A stretch of 64,000 bases of DNA, from positions 186,001 to 250,000 of the forward strand of contig NZ_JBOBFV010000003.1 in NCBI RefSeq assembly GCF_050587365.1. The letters are read 5' to 3'. The translations under genes were made by a program, and so were the position numbers. Positions 41,613-50,483 of this stretch are shown here, piece after piece. The stretch's first letter is position 1. Each line of letters starts with the position of its first letter. Under the pieces are notes generated by a model. It ran no database searches. It saw only the letters and a program-made list of their open reading frames with translations, and had not been told where the DNA came from. This DNA is from Plantibacter auratus. Lineage in GTDB: Bacteria; Actinomycetota; Actinomycetes; Actinomycetales; Microbacteriaceae.

Positions 41613-41628
41613 GGCGAGCCTAAGCTCA
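41610..41628. promoter_or_regulatory. DtxR/IdeR-type iron box
   Basis: ATAGGCGAGCCTAAGCTCA; on the minus strand it agrees with the TWAGGTTAGSCTAACCTWA consensus at about 14 of 19 positions. It overlaps the SIP promoter and is about 105 bases upstream of a candidate promoter of the divergent importer operon. Confidence 0.65.
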
Positions 41629-41733
41629 CCTCGGCCCCCGCGCAGGGTCTTCCAAGGCGGCGGAGCACATCACGATCCGATCACTCTGTGACGCCCCCTG
41701 ACACCGTGGCTGGCACCACACACGTCGACTGGG

Positions 41734-41755
41734 TACGCTCGCTGGAGCCCCAGCG
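41734..41755 (+). promoter_or_regulatory. candidate -10 box and 5' hairpin of importer operon 1
   Basis: TACGCT (41734-41739) would start a transcript at about 41746, inside or next to a hairpin CGCTGG-AGCC-CCAGCG (41740-41755). A leader of about 125 nt follows, with another small hairpin GCGGG-AATG-CCCGC near 41800. The rest of the 41629-41872 gap holds no recognised motif. Confidence 0.35.
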
Positions 41756-41872
41756 ATGCGGCTTTCCGGACGCGGTCCAGTATTCACGCGGCCCAGGCGG
41801 GAATGCCCGCTGCCCGGAACCGGTTGTGCGTCTCCAGATGCCGGCCACTCCAGCATCCCCGAAAGGACCTCC

Positions 41873-43381
41873 ATGCGTCATCGTCAGCTGCGTCGTCAGC
41901 TCCTCACCGCCGCGATCGCGGTCACCGGCGCCGCCCTCGTCCTCACCGGCTGCGCAGGCCCGGCCGCGACGCCGACGCCCGACGCCGACGCGACCCTGCG
42001 GGTCGGTCTCGTCCTGGAGCCCTCCGACCTCAACATCCGCACCACCTCCGGCGCCGCGCTCGACCAGATCCTCATCGACAACGTCTACCAGGGCCTCGTG
42101 TCCCGCACCGAGGACAACCAGATCGTCGACACGCTCGCGAAGAGCCACGACATCAGCGCCGACGGTCTCACCTACACCTTCGTCCTCCGCGACGGCGTGA
42201 CCTTCCACGACGGCGCCGCCCTGACCGCGGCCGACGTCGTCGACTCCATCACGCAGGTGCAGCAGGACCCGACGTTCGTCGACAACGTGGCCCTCCAGAA
42301 GGTCGCCTCGATCACGGCCGTCGACGACTCGACCGTGCAGTTGCAGCTCACCTCGCCCGACTCCAACCTGTTGTGGACCCTGACCGGACGCGCAGGACTC
42401 GTGCTGGAGTCGGGCGCCACCAACGACCTGTCGACGACCGCCAACGGCACCGGGCCGTTCACCCTGAAGACCTGGAAGCAGGGCGACAGCATCACCTTCG
42501 ACCGGAACGCGAAGTACTGGGGCGACGCTCCGAAGGTCAAGGAGGTCGTCTTCAGCTACATCCCCGACGCCTCCTCCGCCGTCAACGCCACCCTCGCCGG
42601 CGAACTCGACGTGCAGACGGCGCTCGACGCGAACCTCAAGGACCAGATCACCCGCGCCGACGGGTTCAGCATCACCGAAGGCAAGACGACCGACAAGTAC
42701 ACCCTCGCCTTCAACAACCAGCGCGCTCCCCTGAACGACCCCCTCGTCCGGCAGGCGCTCCGCTCCGCCATCGATCACGCCGCGATCGTCGAGGCCGTCG
42801 GCGGTGCCGCGGTCGAACAGTACGGACCGATCCCCGAGCTCGATCCGGGCTACGAGAACCTCAGCGAGCTCGTGAAGTACGACCCGGAACAGGCGAAGGC
42901 GCTCCTCGCCCAGGCCGGCCAGGAGAACCTGTCCCTGACGCTCACGATCCCGAGCTTCTACGGAACCTCGGTGGCCAACGTCCTGGTGTCCGAGTTCAAA
43001 GCCATCGGCGTCACCCTCACCGTCAAGAGCGTCGAGTTCCCGACCTGGCTGAACGACGTCTACACGAACAAGGACTACGACCTCAGCTACGTGAACCACG
43101 TCGAGGCACGCGACTTCCAGAACTGGGCGAACCCGAACTACTACTTCGGCTACGACAACGCGCAGGTCCAGTCGCTCTATGCTGAATCCGTAGCGGCGAC
43201 CGATCCGGCCGTCGCAGCCCAGAAGCTCAAGGAGGCGGCGTACCTCGTGTCGAAGGACAACGCCGCCGACTGGCTCTACACCGCGATCACCCTCACGGTG
43301 GTGCGCGACGGCGTGACCGGCTTCCCCGTGGACTCGGTCAACTCGCGCATCAACCTGGCGAAGGTCGCCGTGACCGGGTGA
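41873..43381 (+). CDS. family 5 solute-binding lipoprotein, importer 1
   Basis: A 502-residue extracellular binding protein of the peptide/nickel group. The signal peptide ends in a lipobox LVLTGC with acylated Cys27. DGLTYTFVLRDGVTFHDG near residue 100 is the family signature. The ligand may be a peptide, a metal chelate or another small molecule; it cannot be read from sequence. Start ATG 41873 has AAGGA upstream. First of five overlapping genes (binding protein, two permeases, two ATPases). Confidence 0.92.
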   Translation: MRHRQLRRQLLTAAIAVTGAALVLTGCAGPAATPTPDADATLRVGLVLEPSDLNIRTTSGAALDQILIDNVYQGLVSRTEDNQIVDTLAKSHDISADGLTYTFVLRDGVTFHDGAALTAADVVDSITQVQQDPTFVDNVALQKVASITAVDDSTVQLQLTSPDSNLLWTLTGRAGLVLESGATNDLSTTANGTGPFTLKTWKQGDSITFDRNAKYWGDAPKVKEVVFSYIPDASSAVNATLAGELDVQTALDANLKDQITRADGFSITEGKTTDKYTLAFNNQRAPLNDPLVRQALRSAIDHAAIVEAVGGAAVEQYGPIPELDPGYENLSELVKYDPEQAKALLAQAGQENLSLTLTIPSFYGTSVANVLVSEFKAIGVTLTVKSVEFPTWLNDVYTNKDYDLSYVNHVEARDFQNWANPNYYFGYDNAQVQSLYAESVAATDPAVAAQKLKEAAYLVSKDNAADWLYTAITLTVVRDGVTGFPVDSVNSRINLAKVAVTG

Positions 43382-44337
43382 CCCGCTTCATCCTGACGAG
43401 GCTGGTACTCCTCCTCGTCGGGCTCCTCGCCGCGAGCGCCCTGATCTTCTTCACCATCAGGGTGCTCCCGGGCGACGTCGCCCAGGTCATCGCAGGGACG
43501 GACGCGACGCCCGAAGCGGTCGCCGCGATCCGTGAACAGTTGGGACTCGGCCAGCCCGTCCTCCTGCAGTACCTCGACTGGATCGGCGGGTTGCTCCGCG
43601 GCGATCTCGGGAACTCGCTCATCACGGGCACCCCCGTCGCCAGCGAACTCGCCCAGAAGGCGCAGGTGACCGTCCCGCTCGGCATCATGGCCCTCGTCAT
43701 CGCCCTCGCGTTCAGTGTGCCGCTCGGGGTGTTGGCGGCCGTCCGGCGAACCCGCGCGACGGGCGTCGTCATCTCCTTCGCGTCGCAGGGGCTCGCCGCC
43801 GTCCCGGTCGTCTGGGCCGGCATGATGCTCGTGCTCCTCTTCGCCGTCGTGCTCGGTTGGCTCCCGGCGCAGGGCTTCCCGCGCGCGGGCTGGAACGATC
43901 CGCTGGCGGCGATCCGCGCCCTCCTCCTCCCGGCACTCACGATCGGCGTCGTCGAGGGCGCGGTCCTGCTGCGCTTCGTCCGTTCCGCCGCCCTCGACGC
44001 GATCGGCCAGGACTACGTCCGGACGGCGGCGGCGAAGGGGCTGACCCGTTCGCAGGCACTCATCCGCCACGGGCTGCCGAACGTGGCGCTCTCGGTCGTC
44101 ACCGTGCTCGGGCTCCAGATCGCCGGGCTCATCGTCGGCAGCGTCATCATCGAACAGCTCTTCACGCTGCCCGGCATCGGGCGCATGCTCGTCGCCGACG
44201 TCGGCAACCGCGACCTCGTGAAGGTGCAGGGCGAGCTCCTCGTCCTCACCGGGGTGGTCCTCGTGATCGGTGCCGTCGTGGACGTGGTCCACCGTCTCGC
44301 AGACCCCCGACTCCGAGAACAGGAGCGGACCACATGA
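43378..44337 (+). CDS. ABC transporter permease (DppB/OppB type), importer 1
   Basis: A 319-residue permease with six membrane segments and the EAA-loop YVRTAAAKGLTRSQALIRHGLPN near residue 218 that docks the ATPase. The N-terminal DIRVLPGD-like region (FFTIRVLPGDVAQ) is typical of the OppB half. Start GTG 43378 overlaps the binding-protein stop by four bases. Confidence 0.93.
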   Translation: MTRFILTRLVLLLVGLLAASALIFFTIRVLPGDVAQVIAGTDATPEAVAAIREQLGLGQPVLLQYLDWIGGLLRGDLGNSLITGTPVASELAQKAQVTVPLGIMALVIALAFSVPLGVLAAVRRTRATGVVISFASQGLAAVPVVWAGMMLVLLFAVVLGWLPAQGFPRAGWNDPLAAIRALLLPALTIGVVEGAVLLRFVRSAALDAIGQDYVRTAAAKGLTRSQALIRHGLPNVALSVVTVLGLQIAGLIVGSVIIEQLFTLPGIGRMLVADVGNRDLVKVQGELLVLTGVVLVIGAVVDVVHRLADPRLREQERTT

Positions 44338-45245
44338 CCGCCCGTCAGGATCACCCGCGTCGGCGCGCGGTGTCAGGCGGACTCCGCACGCTCGTGGCCG
44401 GCCCGGCCGGCGTGTTCGGGCTCGTCGTCGTCGCCCTCCTCCTCCTGAGTGCCGGCGTCTCCTTCCTCTGGACGCCGTACGACCCCCAGCTCACCGATCC
44501 GTTCGCGAAGTGGCTGGCTCCGTCGCCGGCCCATCTGCTCGGCACTGACGAGGTCGGACGCGACATCTTCAGCCTGCTGCTCGTCGGCGCGCGTGTGACC
44601 GTGGCCGTCGCGATCGGTTCCGCAGTCGTCTCGACGGTCATCGGGGTCGCCCTCGCCGCCCTCGGTTCGCTCACGCGGCGCTGGGTCCGGGAGACGGTCG
44701 CGGTGCTGATCGACATCCTCATCGCGTTCCCGACCCTCCTCATCGCCATGATGATCGCCTCCGTCTTCGGCGGCTCGCTGTGGGTCGTCATCTGGGCGGT
44801 GGGCATCAGCTTCGGCGTGAACATCGCCCGGGTGACCCGACCCGAGATCCGCCGAGTCTCGCACAGCGAGTACGTGCTCGCCGGCAAGGCCGCCGGTCTC
44901 GGACCGGTGAGGAACCTGACGCGGCATCTGCTGCCGAACGTCGCACCGGTGTTCATCGTCCAGCTGTCGTGGTCGATGGCGGTCGCGGTGCTCGCCGAGG
45001 CGGGCCTGTCGTACCTCGGCTACGGCGCCCCCTCCAGTGTCCCGTCCTGGGGTCGGATGCTCAGCGAACTGCAGACCTACCTCGCCGTGCACCCGCTGTC
45101 GGTGCTGTGGCCGGGGCTCGCCATCACCATCACCGTCCTCGCCCTGAACCTGCTGGGCGACGCCCTCCGGGACGCGACCGATCCGACCCTCGGTCGCCGG
45201 GGACCCGCCTCGACCCCCACCTCGCCCCAGGGGGTGACCGCATGA
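44334..45245 (+). CDS. ABC transporter permease (DppC/OppC type), importer 1
   Basis: A 303-residue partner permease. It has the OppC-like N-terminal segment, then LLGTDEVGRDIFSLLLVGAR and the EAA loop YVLAGKAAGLGPVRNLTRHLLPN near residue 181. ATGA overlap with the genes on both sides indicates coupled translation of the whole transporter. Confidence 0.93.
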   Translation: MTARQDHPRRRAVSGGLRTLVAGPAGVFGLVVVALLLLSAGVSFLWTPYDPQLTDPFAKWLAPSPAHLLGTDEVGRDIFSLLLVGARVTVAVAIGSAVVSTVIGVALAALGSLTRRWVRETVAVLIDILIAFPTLLIAMMIASVFGGSLWVVIWAVGISFGVNIARVTRPEIRRVSHSEYVLAGKAAGLGPVRNLTRHLLPNVAPVFIVQLSWSMAVAVLAEAGLSYLGYGAPSSVPSWGRMLSELQTYLAVHPLSVLWPGLAITITVLALNLLGDALRDATDPTLGRRGPASTPTSPQGVTA

Positions 45246-46030
45246 GTCTCGACGTCCAGGACCTCGTCGTCACGCTCGGCGGCCGCCGGGTCGTCGACGG
45301 CGTGAGCTTCAGCGTGCCGGCGGGCGCACGGTTCGGCCTCATCGGCGAGTCCGGATCCGGGAAGTCGCTGACGGCGCTGGCGATCCTCGGACTGCTCCCG
45401 GACGGCGCCGCGGTGAGCGGCAGCATCCGCTGGCAGGGCGAGGAACTCCTCGGCCGCGACGACCGCGAACTCGCGCGGATCCGCGGGCGTGAGATCGGGA
45501 TCGTGTTCCAGGAACCTCGGACGGCGCTCAACCCGATCCGCACCATCGGACGCCAGATCGGCGAGCCGCTGCGCATCCACGAGGGGCTGTCGAAACGGGA
45601 GGCGTTCGACCGGGCCGTCGAACTCGCCGCGCGGGTCCGTCTGCCCGACCCCGAGCGCATCGTCCGGCGATACCCGCACCAGCTGTCGGGCGGGCAACGC
45701 CAGCGGGTCGCGGCCGCCATCGCCCTCGCCTGCGGACCCTCCCTGCTCATCGCGGACGAGCCGACCACGGCGCTCGACGTCACCATCCAGTCGGAGATCC
45801 TCGGCCTCTTCGAGCGTCTCGTGAGCGAGACCGGGGCATCCCTCGTCTTCATCACCCACGACCTCGCGGTCCTCTCCCGGATCGCCAGTGGCGCCGTGGT
45901 GCTCGCGCAGGGGAAGGTCGTCGAGGCCGGGCCGGTGGCCCAACTGCTGTCGATGCCGGTGTCGCCCGTGACGCAGCGGCTGTTGGCCGCCGCGAAGACC
46001 ATGAGCTGGAAGGGCGAGGACGATGACTGA
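45242..46030 (+). CDS. ABC transporter ATPase (OppD-like), importer 1
   Basis: A 262-residue ATPase. Walker A is GESGSGKS near residue 35, signature LSGGQRQR near 148 and Walker B LLIADEPTTALD. It is shorter than OppD and lacks the C-terminal iron-sulfur Cys cluster seen in some OppD/DppD proteins. It overlaps the second ATPase by eight bases. Confidence 0.93.
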   Translation: MSLDVQDLVVTLGGRRVVDGVSFSVPAGARFGLIGESGSGKSLTALAILGLLPDGAAVSGSIRWQGEELLGRDDRELARIRGREIGIVFQEPRTALNPIRTIGRQIGEPLRIHEGLSKREAFDRAVELAARVRLPDPERIVRRYPHQLSGGQRQRVAAAIALACGPSLLIADEPTTALDVTIQSEILGLFERLVSETGASLVFITHDLAVLSRIASGAVVLAQGKVVEAGPVAQLLSMPVSPVTQRLLAAAKTMSWKGEDDD

Positions 46031-46808
46031 GCCGCTGCTCCACGCACAGGGGCTCGGACGGGTCTACACCAACCCGCGGGAGTCGCTCTTCCAGCGCCCG
46101 AGCCGCACCGTCGCGCTCCACCCGAGCGACCTCGTCGTCGCCCCCGGTGAGGCCGTCGGCATCATCGGTGAGTCGGGGTCGGGCAAGTCGACCCTCGTCC
46201 GGCTCCTGCTCGCGCTCGACACCCCGAGCTCGGGTTCCGTGGCGTTCGACGGCCGTCCCGTCAGCGCCACGGCGAGCGCCAGGAGCCTGCACTGGTTCCG
46301 TCGACAGACGGGCGTGGTGTTCCAGGACCCGTACGCGTCGCTCGACCCGCGCATGAGCGTCGGTCGGATCGTCGCCGAGCCGCTCGCGGCGCTCGGCATC
46401 GAGGGCGACCATCGTTCCCGGGTCCGAGGGGTGCTCCGGCTCGTCGGGCTCGACGCCGATGCGGCTGATCGGTTCCCTCATGAGTTCTCGGGTGGTCAGC
46501 GCCAGCGCATCGCGCTTTCGCGCGCGATCGTGCACCGCCCGCGCCTCCTCGTCGGCGACGAACCGCTCAGTGCGCTCGACGTGACCGTCCGGGCGCAGAT
46601 CCTCGAGCTGCTCGGCCGTCTCCGCGAGGAACTGGGGCTGGCGATCGTGCTGGTGTCGCACGACATCGGCGTGGTGCAGCACCTCTGCGACCGGGTGGTC
46701 GTGATGCGCGACGGGGCGATCGTCGAGGAGGGTCCGGTCGCCAAGGTCCTCAGTCGGCCCTCACATCCGTACACGACCCAGTTGCTCGCCTCGGTCCCCC
46801 GCCTCTGA
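46023..46808 (+). CDS. ABC transporter ATPase (OppF-like), importer 1
   Basis: A 261-residue ATPase. Walker A is GESGSGKST near residue 51, signature FSGGQRQR near 153 (Phe instead of Leu) and Walker B LLVGDEPLSALD. The last gene of the importer operon; a palindromic repeat copy follows its stop and separates it from the convergent MpaB-family gene. Confidence 0.93.
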   Translation: MTEPLLHAQGLGRVYTNPRESLFQRPSRTVALHPSDLVVAPGEAVGIIGESGSGKSTLVRLLLALDTPSSGSVAFDGRPVSATASARSLHWFRRQTGVVFQDPYASLDPRMSVGRIVAEPLAALGIEGDHRSRVRGVLRLVGLDADAADRFPHEFSGGQRQRIALSRAIVHRPRLLVGDEPLSALDVTVRAQILELLGRLREELGLAIVLVSHDIGVVQHLCDRVVVMRDGAIVEEGPVAKVLSRPSHPYTTQLLASVPRL

Positions 46809-46820
46809 CACCGCCCCGAT

Positions 46821-46846
46821 CCCTGAGCCTGTCGAAGGGCCTCAGG
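46821..46846. repeat. copy of the CCCTGAGCCTGTCGAAGGG repeat
   Basis: Copy at 46821-46840; its CCTGAG can also pair with CTCAGG at 46841-46846. It fills the gap between two convergent genes and may serve as terminator. Confidence 0.75.
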
Positions 46847-47813
46847 CCGACGGGTCCGCCAGGCGCCGATGCCGGCGCAGAGCCGCGCGCTGGCTCGGCG
46901 ACTCGCCGTGCAGGACGAGCCCCACGATCCACAGGACGACCCGGGTCGCCGTCACGACCGGCAGCGGGATCGGGCCGAGATGGGCGGTGCGGAGCCCGAG
47001 GATGCGGCGGTACTCGGGTGGGATCGTCGCGACGGCTCCCGCGAAGAGGATCCCGTAGGCGGGGAGCAGCGAGCGGTCGAGCGGCGGTCGACGGAGGAAC
47101 GCCAGGGTCTCGTCTACCCGCGGGCCGCCGGTCAGGTCGCCGGCGTCGAGGTACCCGCGCAGCTGCCTGGCCAGTTCCGCCTCCGAGCGGGGCGGGTCGA
47201 CGACGCCCATGAGCTCACCCGCGAGCGCCCAGTCGGCCACATAGGCGTCCGCACCACCGGGGATCCGGCCGCCCCAGGTCTGTCGCACGCTCAAGAAGGC
47301 GTCGGTGAACGCCAGGTGCACCCAGCGCAGGAGGTCCGGGTCGTTGGCCGCGTACGGGCGCACCACGCCATGGGCGTCGAGGTACTCCCCGACGACGCGT
47401 TCGTGGAGCTTGAGCACGTAGTCGCTCGTCCGACGCGCCGTGTCACGGTCGCCGTACGTCACAGTGAAGATCCAACGGATGGTGCCGTCGAGCCGTCCGA
47501 GGGGGTCCTCCCGGTACCGGGACCAGTCGTGCACGCCGGCCAGGGCCCCGGGGTGGGCCGCCTGCAGGAGGAGCGCCCGGATGCCGGCGACCATGGTCTC
47601 GACACCGCCGTGCACCGTCCAGGCCGCGGAGTCGGGCGTGAAGAACCCCGTGTCGGTGCCGTCCTCGAGATCGAGCGTCCACTGCGGCGGGCGGTCCTGC
47701 TCCACCGCGAAGACCGCGAGGATACGTGAGCGGAGCCCGGCGAGCAGGCGGGTGCGCAGGCGGGAGACCGGTCGCCGTCCAGTGCCGACATCCACCACTC
47801 GATCGTCCTCCAC
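46842..47813 (-). CDS. MpaB/Lcp-family (DUF2236) oxygenase-like protein
   Basis: A 323-residue alpha-helical protein of the DUF2236 family, whose characterised relatives are latex-clearing haem oxygenases and fungal MpaB. Visible family parts are GVETMVAGIRALLLQAAHPGALAGVHDWSRYREDPLGRLDGT around residues 70-110 (split into shorter motifs) and RWVHLAFTDAFL near 160. Hydrophobic stretches near the C-terminus suggest membrane association. No reaction is established for bacterial short forms. Start GTG 47813 follows TAGGCT with a leader of only a few bases. Confidence 0.84.
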   Translation of the reverse strand: MEDDRVVDVGTGRRPVSRLRTRLLAGLRSRILAVFAVEQDRPPQWTLDLEDGTDTGFFTPDSAAWTVHGGVETMVAGIRALLLQAAHPGALAGVHDWSRYREDPLGRLDGTIRWIFTVTYGDRDTARRTSDYVLKLHERVVGEYLDAHGVVRPYAANDPDLLRWVHLAFTDAFLSVRQTWGGRIPGGADAYVADWALAGELMGVVDPPRSEAELARQLRGYLDAGDLTGGPRVDETLAFLRRPPLDRSLLPAYGILFAGAVATIPPEYRRILGLRTAHLGPIPLPVVTATRVVLWIVGLVLHGESPSQRAALRRHRRLADPSA

Positions 47814-47877
47814 TCGCCGTCACGACGAGCCTACGTCGGGATGCCGGTGGCCCCACCCGTAGGGGGATCGTCTCCTC

Positions 47878-47946
47878 TATCCCGGTCCCTGAGCCTGTAT
47901 CCCGGTCCCTGAGCCTGTATCCCGGTCCCTGAGCCTGTCGAAGGGC
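47878..47946. repeat. three tandem 20-bp units ending in the common repeat
   Basis: TATCCCGGTCCCTGAGCCTG occurs three times without change (47878-47897, 47898-47917, 47918-47937), then TCGAAGGGC completes the interspersed repeat. It looks like local expansion of its left part. It lies between the start of the MpaB-family gene and the stop of the methyltransferase. Confidence 0.9.
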
Positions 47947-47964
47947 GCCTCGGCAGGGGCCCGG

Positions 47965-48729
47965 TCACCGGGCTGGCTTGCGCGCTTCGATGAGGGTTCG
48001 TGACGAGTGCGCGACGAACGGGCCGTCATCCTGCAGGGAACGGTGCAGCTCCTGCAGGCGGTCGAGGTACCGCGCGGAGGTGAATCCGGGCACCATCCAG
48101 ATCACCTTGCGCAGGAACCAGATGATCGCACCGACGTCGTGGAACTCGATCCGCAGTCGTTCGGTCCGCAGGTCCACGATCTCGAGTCCGGCGGCGCGGG
48201 CACCGTCGGACTCGTCGTCAGGGTGACGTGCTCGACGGACGGCTTCGGGCTGCGGGCCGAGGAAGGCCTCGACGAGTTCGAACACGCTCGCCGGTCCGAC
48301 GTGCTGGGCGAGGTAGCTTCCTCCTGGCGCGATCACCCGCGCCACGTCGCTCCAGTCCACGGCGACGGGATGCCGGCTCGACACGAGCGCGAACGAGCCG
48401 TCCGCGAACGGCAGTGGAGCACCCTCCTCCGTGCGAACGACGACGACGCCCCGCGGGTGCAGGCGGGCGGCGGCTCGGGCGAGGTTCGGTGGCCAGGACT
48501 CGGTGGCGGCGGCGAGCGGCGGAAGAACCGGCACCGTGTCGAGCACTTCTCCCCCGCCGGTCTCGAGGTCGAGCGACGACGGGACGTCGGCCAGACGTCT
48601 CCCCAGCAGTTCGGAGAACCGCCAGGAGGGGCGCTCCTCACTGGCCCGGCCGTCGAGCCAGGAGAAGTCCCACCCGTCGACCGAGGCGGCGTCGGCCTCG
48701 GCGACGAGGTCGTCGAACGATCGTGACAT
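47965..48729 (-). CDS. class I SAM-dependent methyltransferase
   Basis: A 254-residue methyltransferase-fold protein. The usual glycine motif is partly kept as LDLETGGGEVLDTVP near residue 44; PFADGSFALVSSRHPV near 108 and VARVIAPGGSYLAQHVG near 125 match motifs of the family. Start ATG 48729 has GGAGGGG five bases upstream; an alternative ATG at 48768 overlaps the preceding ATPase stop as ATGA. It is the last gene of the importer-2 run. Substrate unknown. Confidence 0.84.
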   Translation of the reverse strand: MSRSFDDLVAEADAASVDGWDFSWLDGRASEERPSWRFSELLGRRLADVPSSLDLETGGGEVLDTVPVLPPLAAATESWPPNLARAAARLHPRGVVVVRTEEGAPLPFADGSFALVSSRHPVAVDWSDVARVIAPGGSYLAQHVGPASVFELVEAFLGPQPEAVRRARHPDDESDGARAAGLEIVDLRTERLRIEFHDVGAIIWFLRKVIWMVPGFTSARYLDRLQELHRSLQDDGPFVAHSSRTLIEARKPAR

Positions 48730-48764
48730 GGTCCCCTCCGTGCGTGGCTCCGTGGGCGGTGCGC

Positions 48765-50483
48765 TCATCCGACGGTCTCGAACCGGCTCGGATCGAGCCG
48801 CTCGACGTCGAACCGCGGCACCGCGTCGAGCAGCTCCCGAGTGTACGCGTGCTGCGGATGCCCGAGGACGGCCGAGGCCGGGCCCGACTCAACGACGCGC
48901 CCGGTCGACAGCACCGTCACCTCGTCAGCGATCTGCCGGACGAGACCGAGGTCGTGCGAGATGAACAGGTAGCTGAGCGCGTGCTCGTCCCGGAGGTCGA
49001 GGAGCAGTTCGACGATCTGCGCCTGCACCGAGACGTCGAGCGCCGAGGTGGGCTCGTCGAGGACGAGCACCGACGGCGCGAGGACGAGCGTCCTCGCGAG
49101 TGCGACCCGCTGGCGCTGACCGCCCGACACCTCCCGTGCACGACGCCCCAGCGCACTCGTGGGGAGGGCGACCTGGTCGAGGATGGTCGCGACGCGGCGC
49201 CGGCGTTCGGCGGCGCTCCGCACCCCGTGGATCCGCAGGGGCTCCTCGATGATCTGTCCGACGGTGTACCGCGGATCGACCGCCGAGAGCGGGTTCTGGT
49301 AGACCAGCTGGAGGTCGCGCGCAAAGGGGTTGGCGACGGCGTTGTCCTGCGGGAGTTCCCGGCCGGCGACCCGCACCGAGCCGTCGTCGAAGGAGGTGAG
49401 CCCGGCGACGATGCGCGCGAGCGTCGATTTGCCCGACCCGGACTCGCCGACGAGCGCGTGGATCGAACGCGGACGGAGGACGAGCGACGCGCCGTCGAGT
49501 GCGGGCGGCGCCTGCGGATCGCGTCCGAACCGTTTGGACACGTGCGACACCTCGACCACCGCGGGCGCCGCGTTCGTCTCGCCGCGCTGCTCCGCCTGCA
49601 CCTGCTCGGCCGCAACGCGGATGCGTTCCCGGTAGCGCAGCGGCGACGACGCGGGCGAGTCCGAGAGCAGCCCCACCGTGTAGGGGTGCTGCGGTGCGAG
49701 CAACACCTCCTCGGCCGGACCGGACTCGCGGACGTTCCCCTCCTGCAGGACCACGATCGCGTCGCTGCGCTCCTGCGCCAGCGCCAGGTCGTGGGTGATG
49801 AAGAGGATCCCGAGCGCGAGCTCCTGCCGGAGGCCGTCGAGGAGGTCGAGGATGCGCCGCTGGACGGTCACGTCGAGCGCGGACGTCGGCTCGTCGGCGA
49901 TGAGCAGCTTGGGCCTCGCCGCGATGGCGATCGCGATGAGCACCCGCTGCAACTGCCCGCCGGAGAGCTCGTGCGGGTAGGACCGCACGCGGGCCGAGGC
50001 CTGACGGATGCCCACGTGCTCGAGCAACTCGATCACGCGCGCGGGGACCTCCGAGCGCGGGGTGTCGCCCGCCACCTGGACCGCCTGGGCGATCTGCACG
50101 CCGATCCGCTGCAGCGGGTCGAGTGAACTGAGCGGATCCTGCGGGATGAAACCCAGCGTCGAGCCGCGCAGGGGGCGCCACTGCTTCCGGGAGAAGTCGG
50201 CGACCTCGTGTCCGGCGACCGCGACCCGACCGGCGGTGACCGAGCCGTTGCCCGGGAGGAGTCCCGCGACCGCCCGGGCGATCGTGCTCTTCCCCGAACC
50301 GGACTGGCCCACGAGCGACACCGTCTCGCCGCGGCCGACCTGGAACGACACGTCGCGCACCGTGTCGGTCGGCCCCCTCGAGCCACGTGTCCGGTACCCG
50401 ACGGCGAGTCCGTCGACGAGCAACGGCACCGGAGCCGCGTCGACGACATGGAGTGCGCTGTGCTGCAGGGCTGCCTGGTTCAT
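48765..50483 (-). CDS. double-domain ABC transporter ATPase (OppD-OppF fusion), importer 2
   Basis: A 572-residue protein with two complete ATPase domains. The first has GQSGSGKST near residue 55, LSGGQLQR near 165 and LLIADEPTSALD; the second has GESGSGKST near 343, VSGGQRQR near 455 and LVLDEPTSALD. It replaces the two separate ATPases used by importer 1. The ATG overlaps the permease stop by ATGA, and GAGAGGA precedes it. Confidence 0.93.
   Translation of the reverse strand: MNQAALQHSALHVVDAAPVPLLVDGLAVGYRTRGSRGPTDTVRDVSFQVGRGETVSLVGQSGSGKSTIARAVAGLLPGNGSVTAGRVAVAGHEVADFSRKQWRPLRGSTLGFIPQDPLSSLDPLQRIGVQIAQAVQVAGDTPRSEVPARVIELLEHVGIRQASARVRSYPHELSGGQLQRVLIAIAIAARPKLLIADEPTSALDVTVQRRILDLLDGLRQELALGILFITHDLALAQERSDAIVVLQEGNVRESGPAEEVLLAPQHPYTVGLLSDSPASSPLRYRERIRVAAEQVQAEQRGETNAAPAVVEVSHVSKRFGRDPQAPPALDGASLVLRPRSIHALVGESGSGKSTLARIVAGLTSFDDGSVRVAGRELPQDNAVANPFARDLQLVYQNPLSAVDPRYTVGQIIEEPLRIHGVRSAAERRRRVATILDQVALPTSALGRRAREVSGGQRQRVALARTLVLAPSVLVLDEPTSALDVSVQAQIVELLLDLRDEHALSYLFISHDLGLVRQIADEVTVLSTGRVVESGPASAVLGHPQHAYTRELLDAVPRFDVERLDPSRFETVG

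Noticed and set aside
42172..44292. Minus-strand frames opposite importer 1
   Set aside because: Antisense of overlapping transporter genes with clear lipobox, EAA-loop and Walker motifs on the plus strand.
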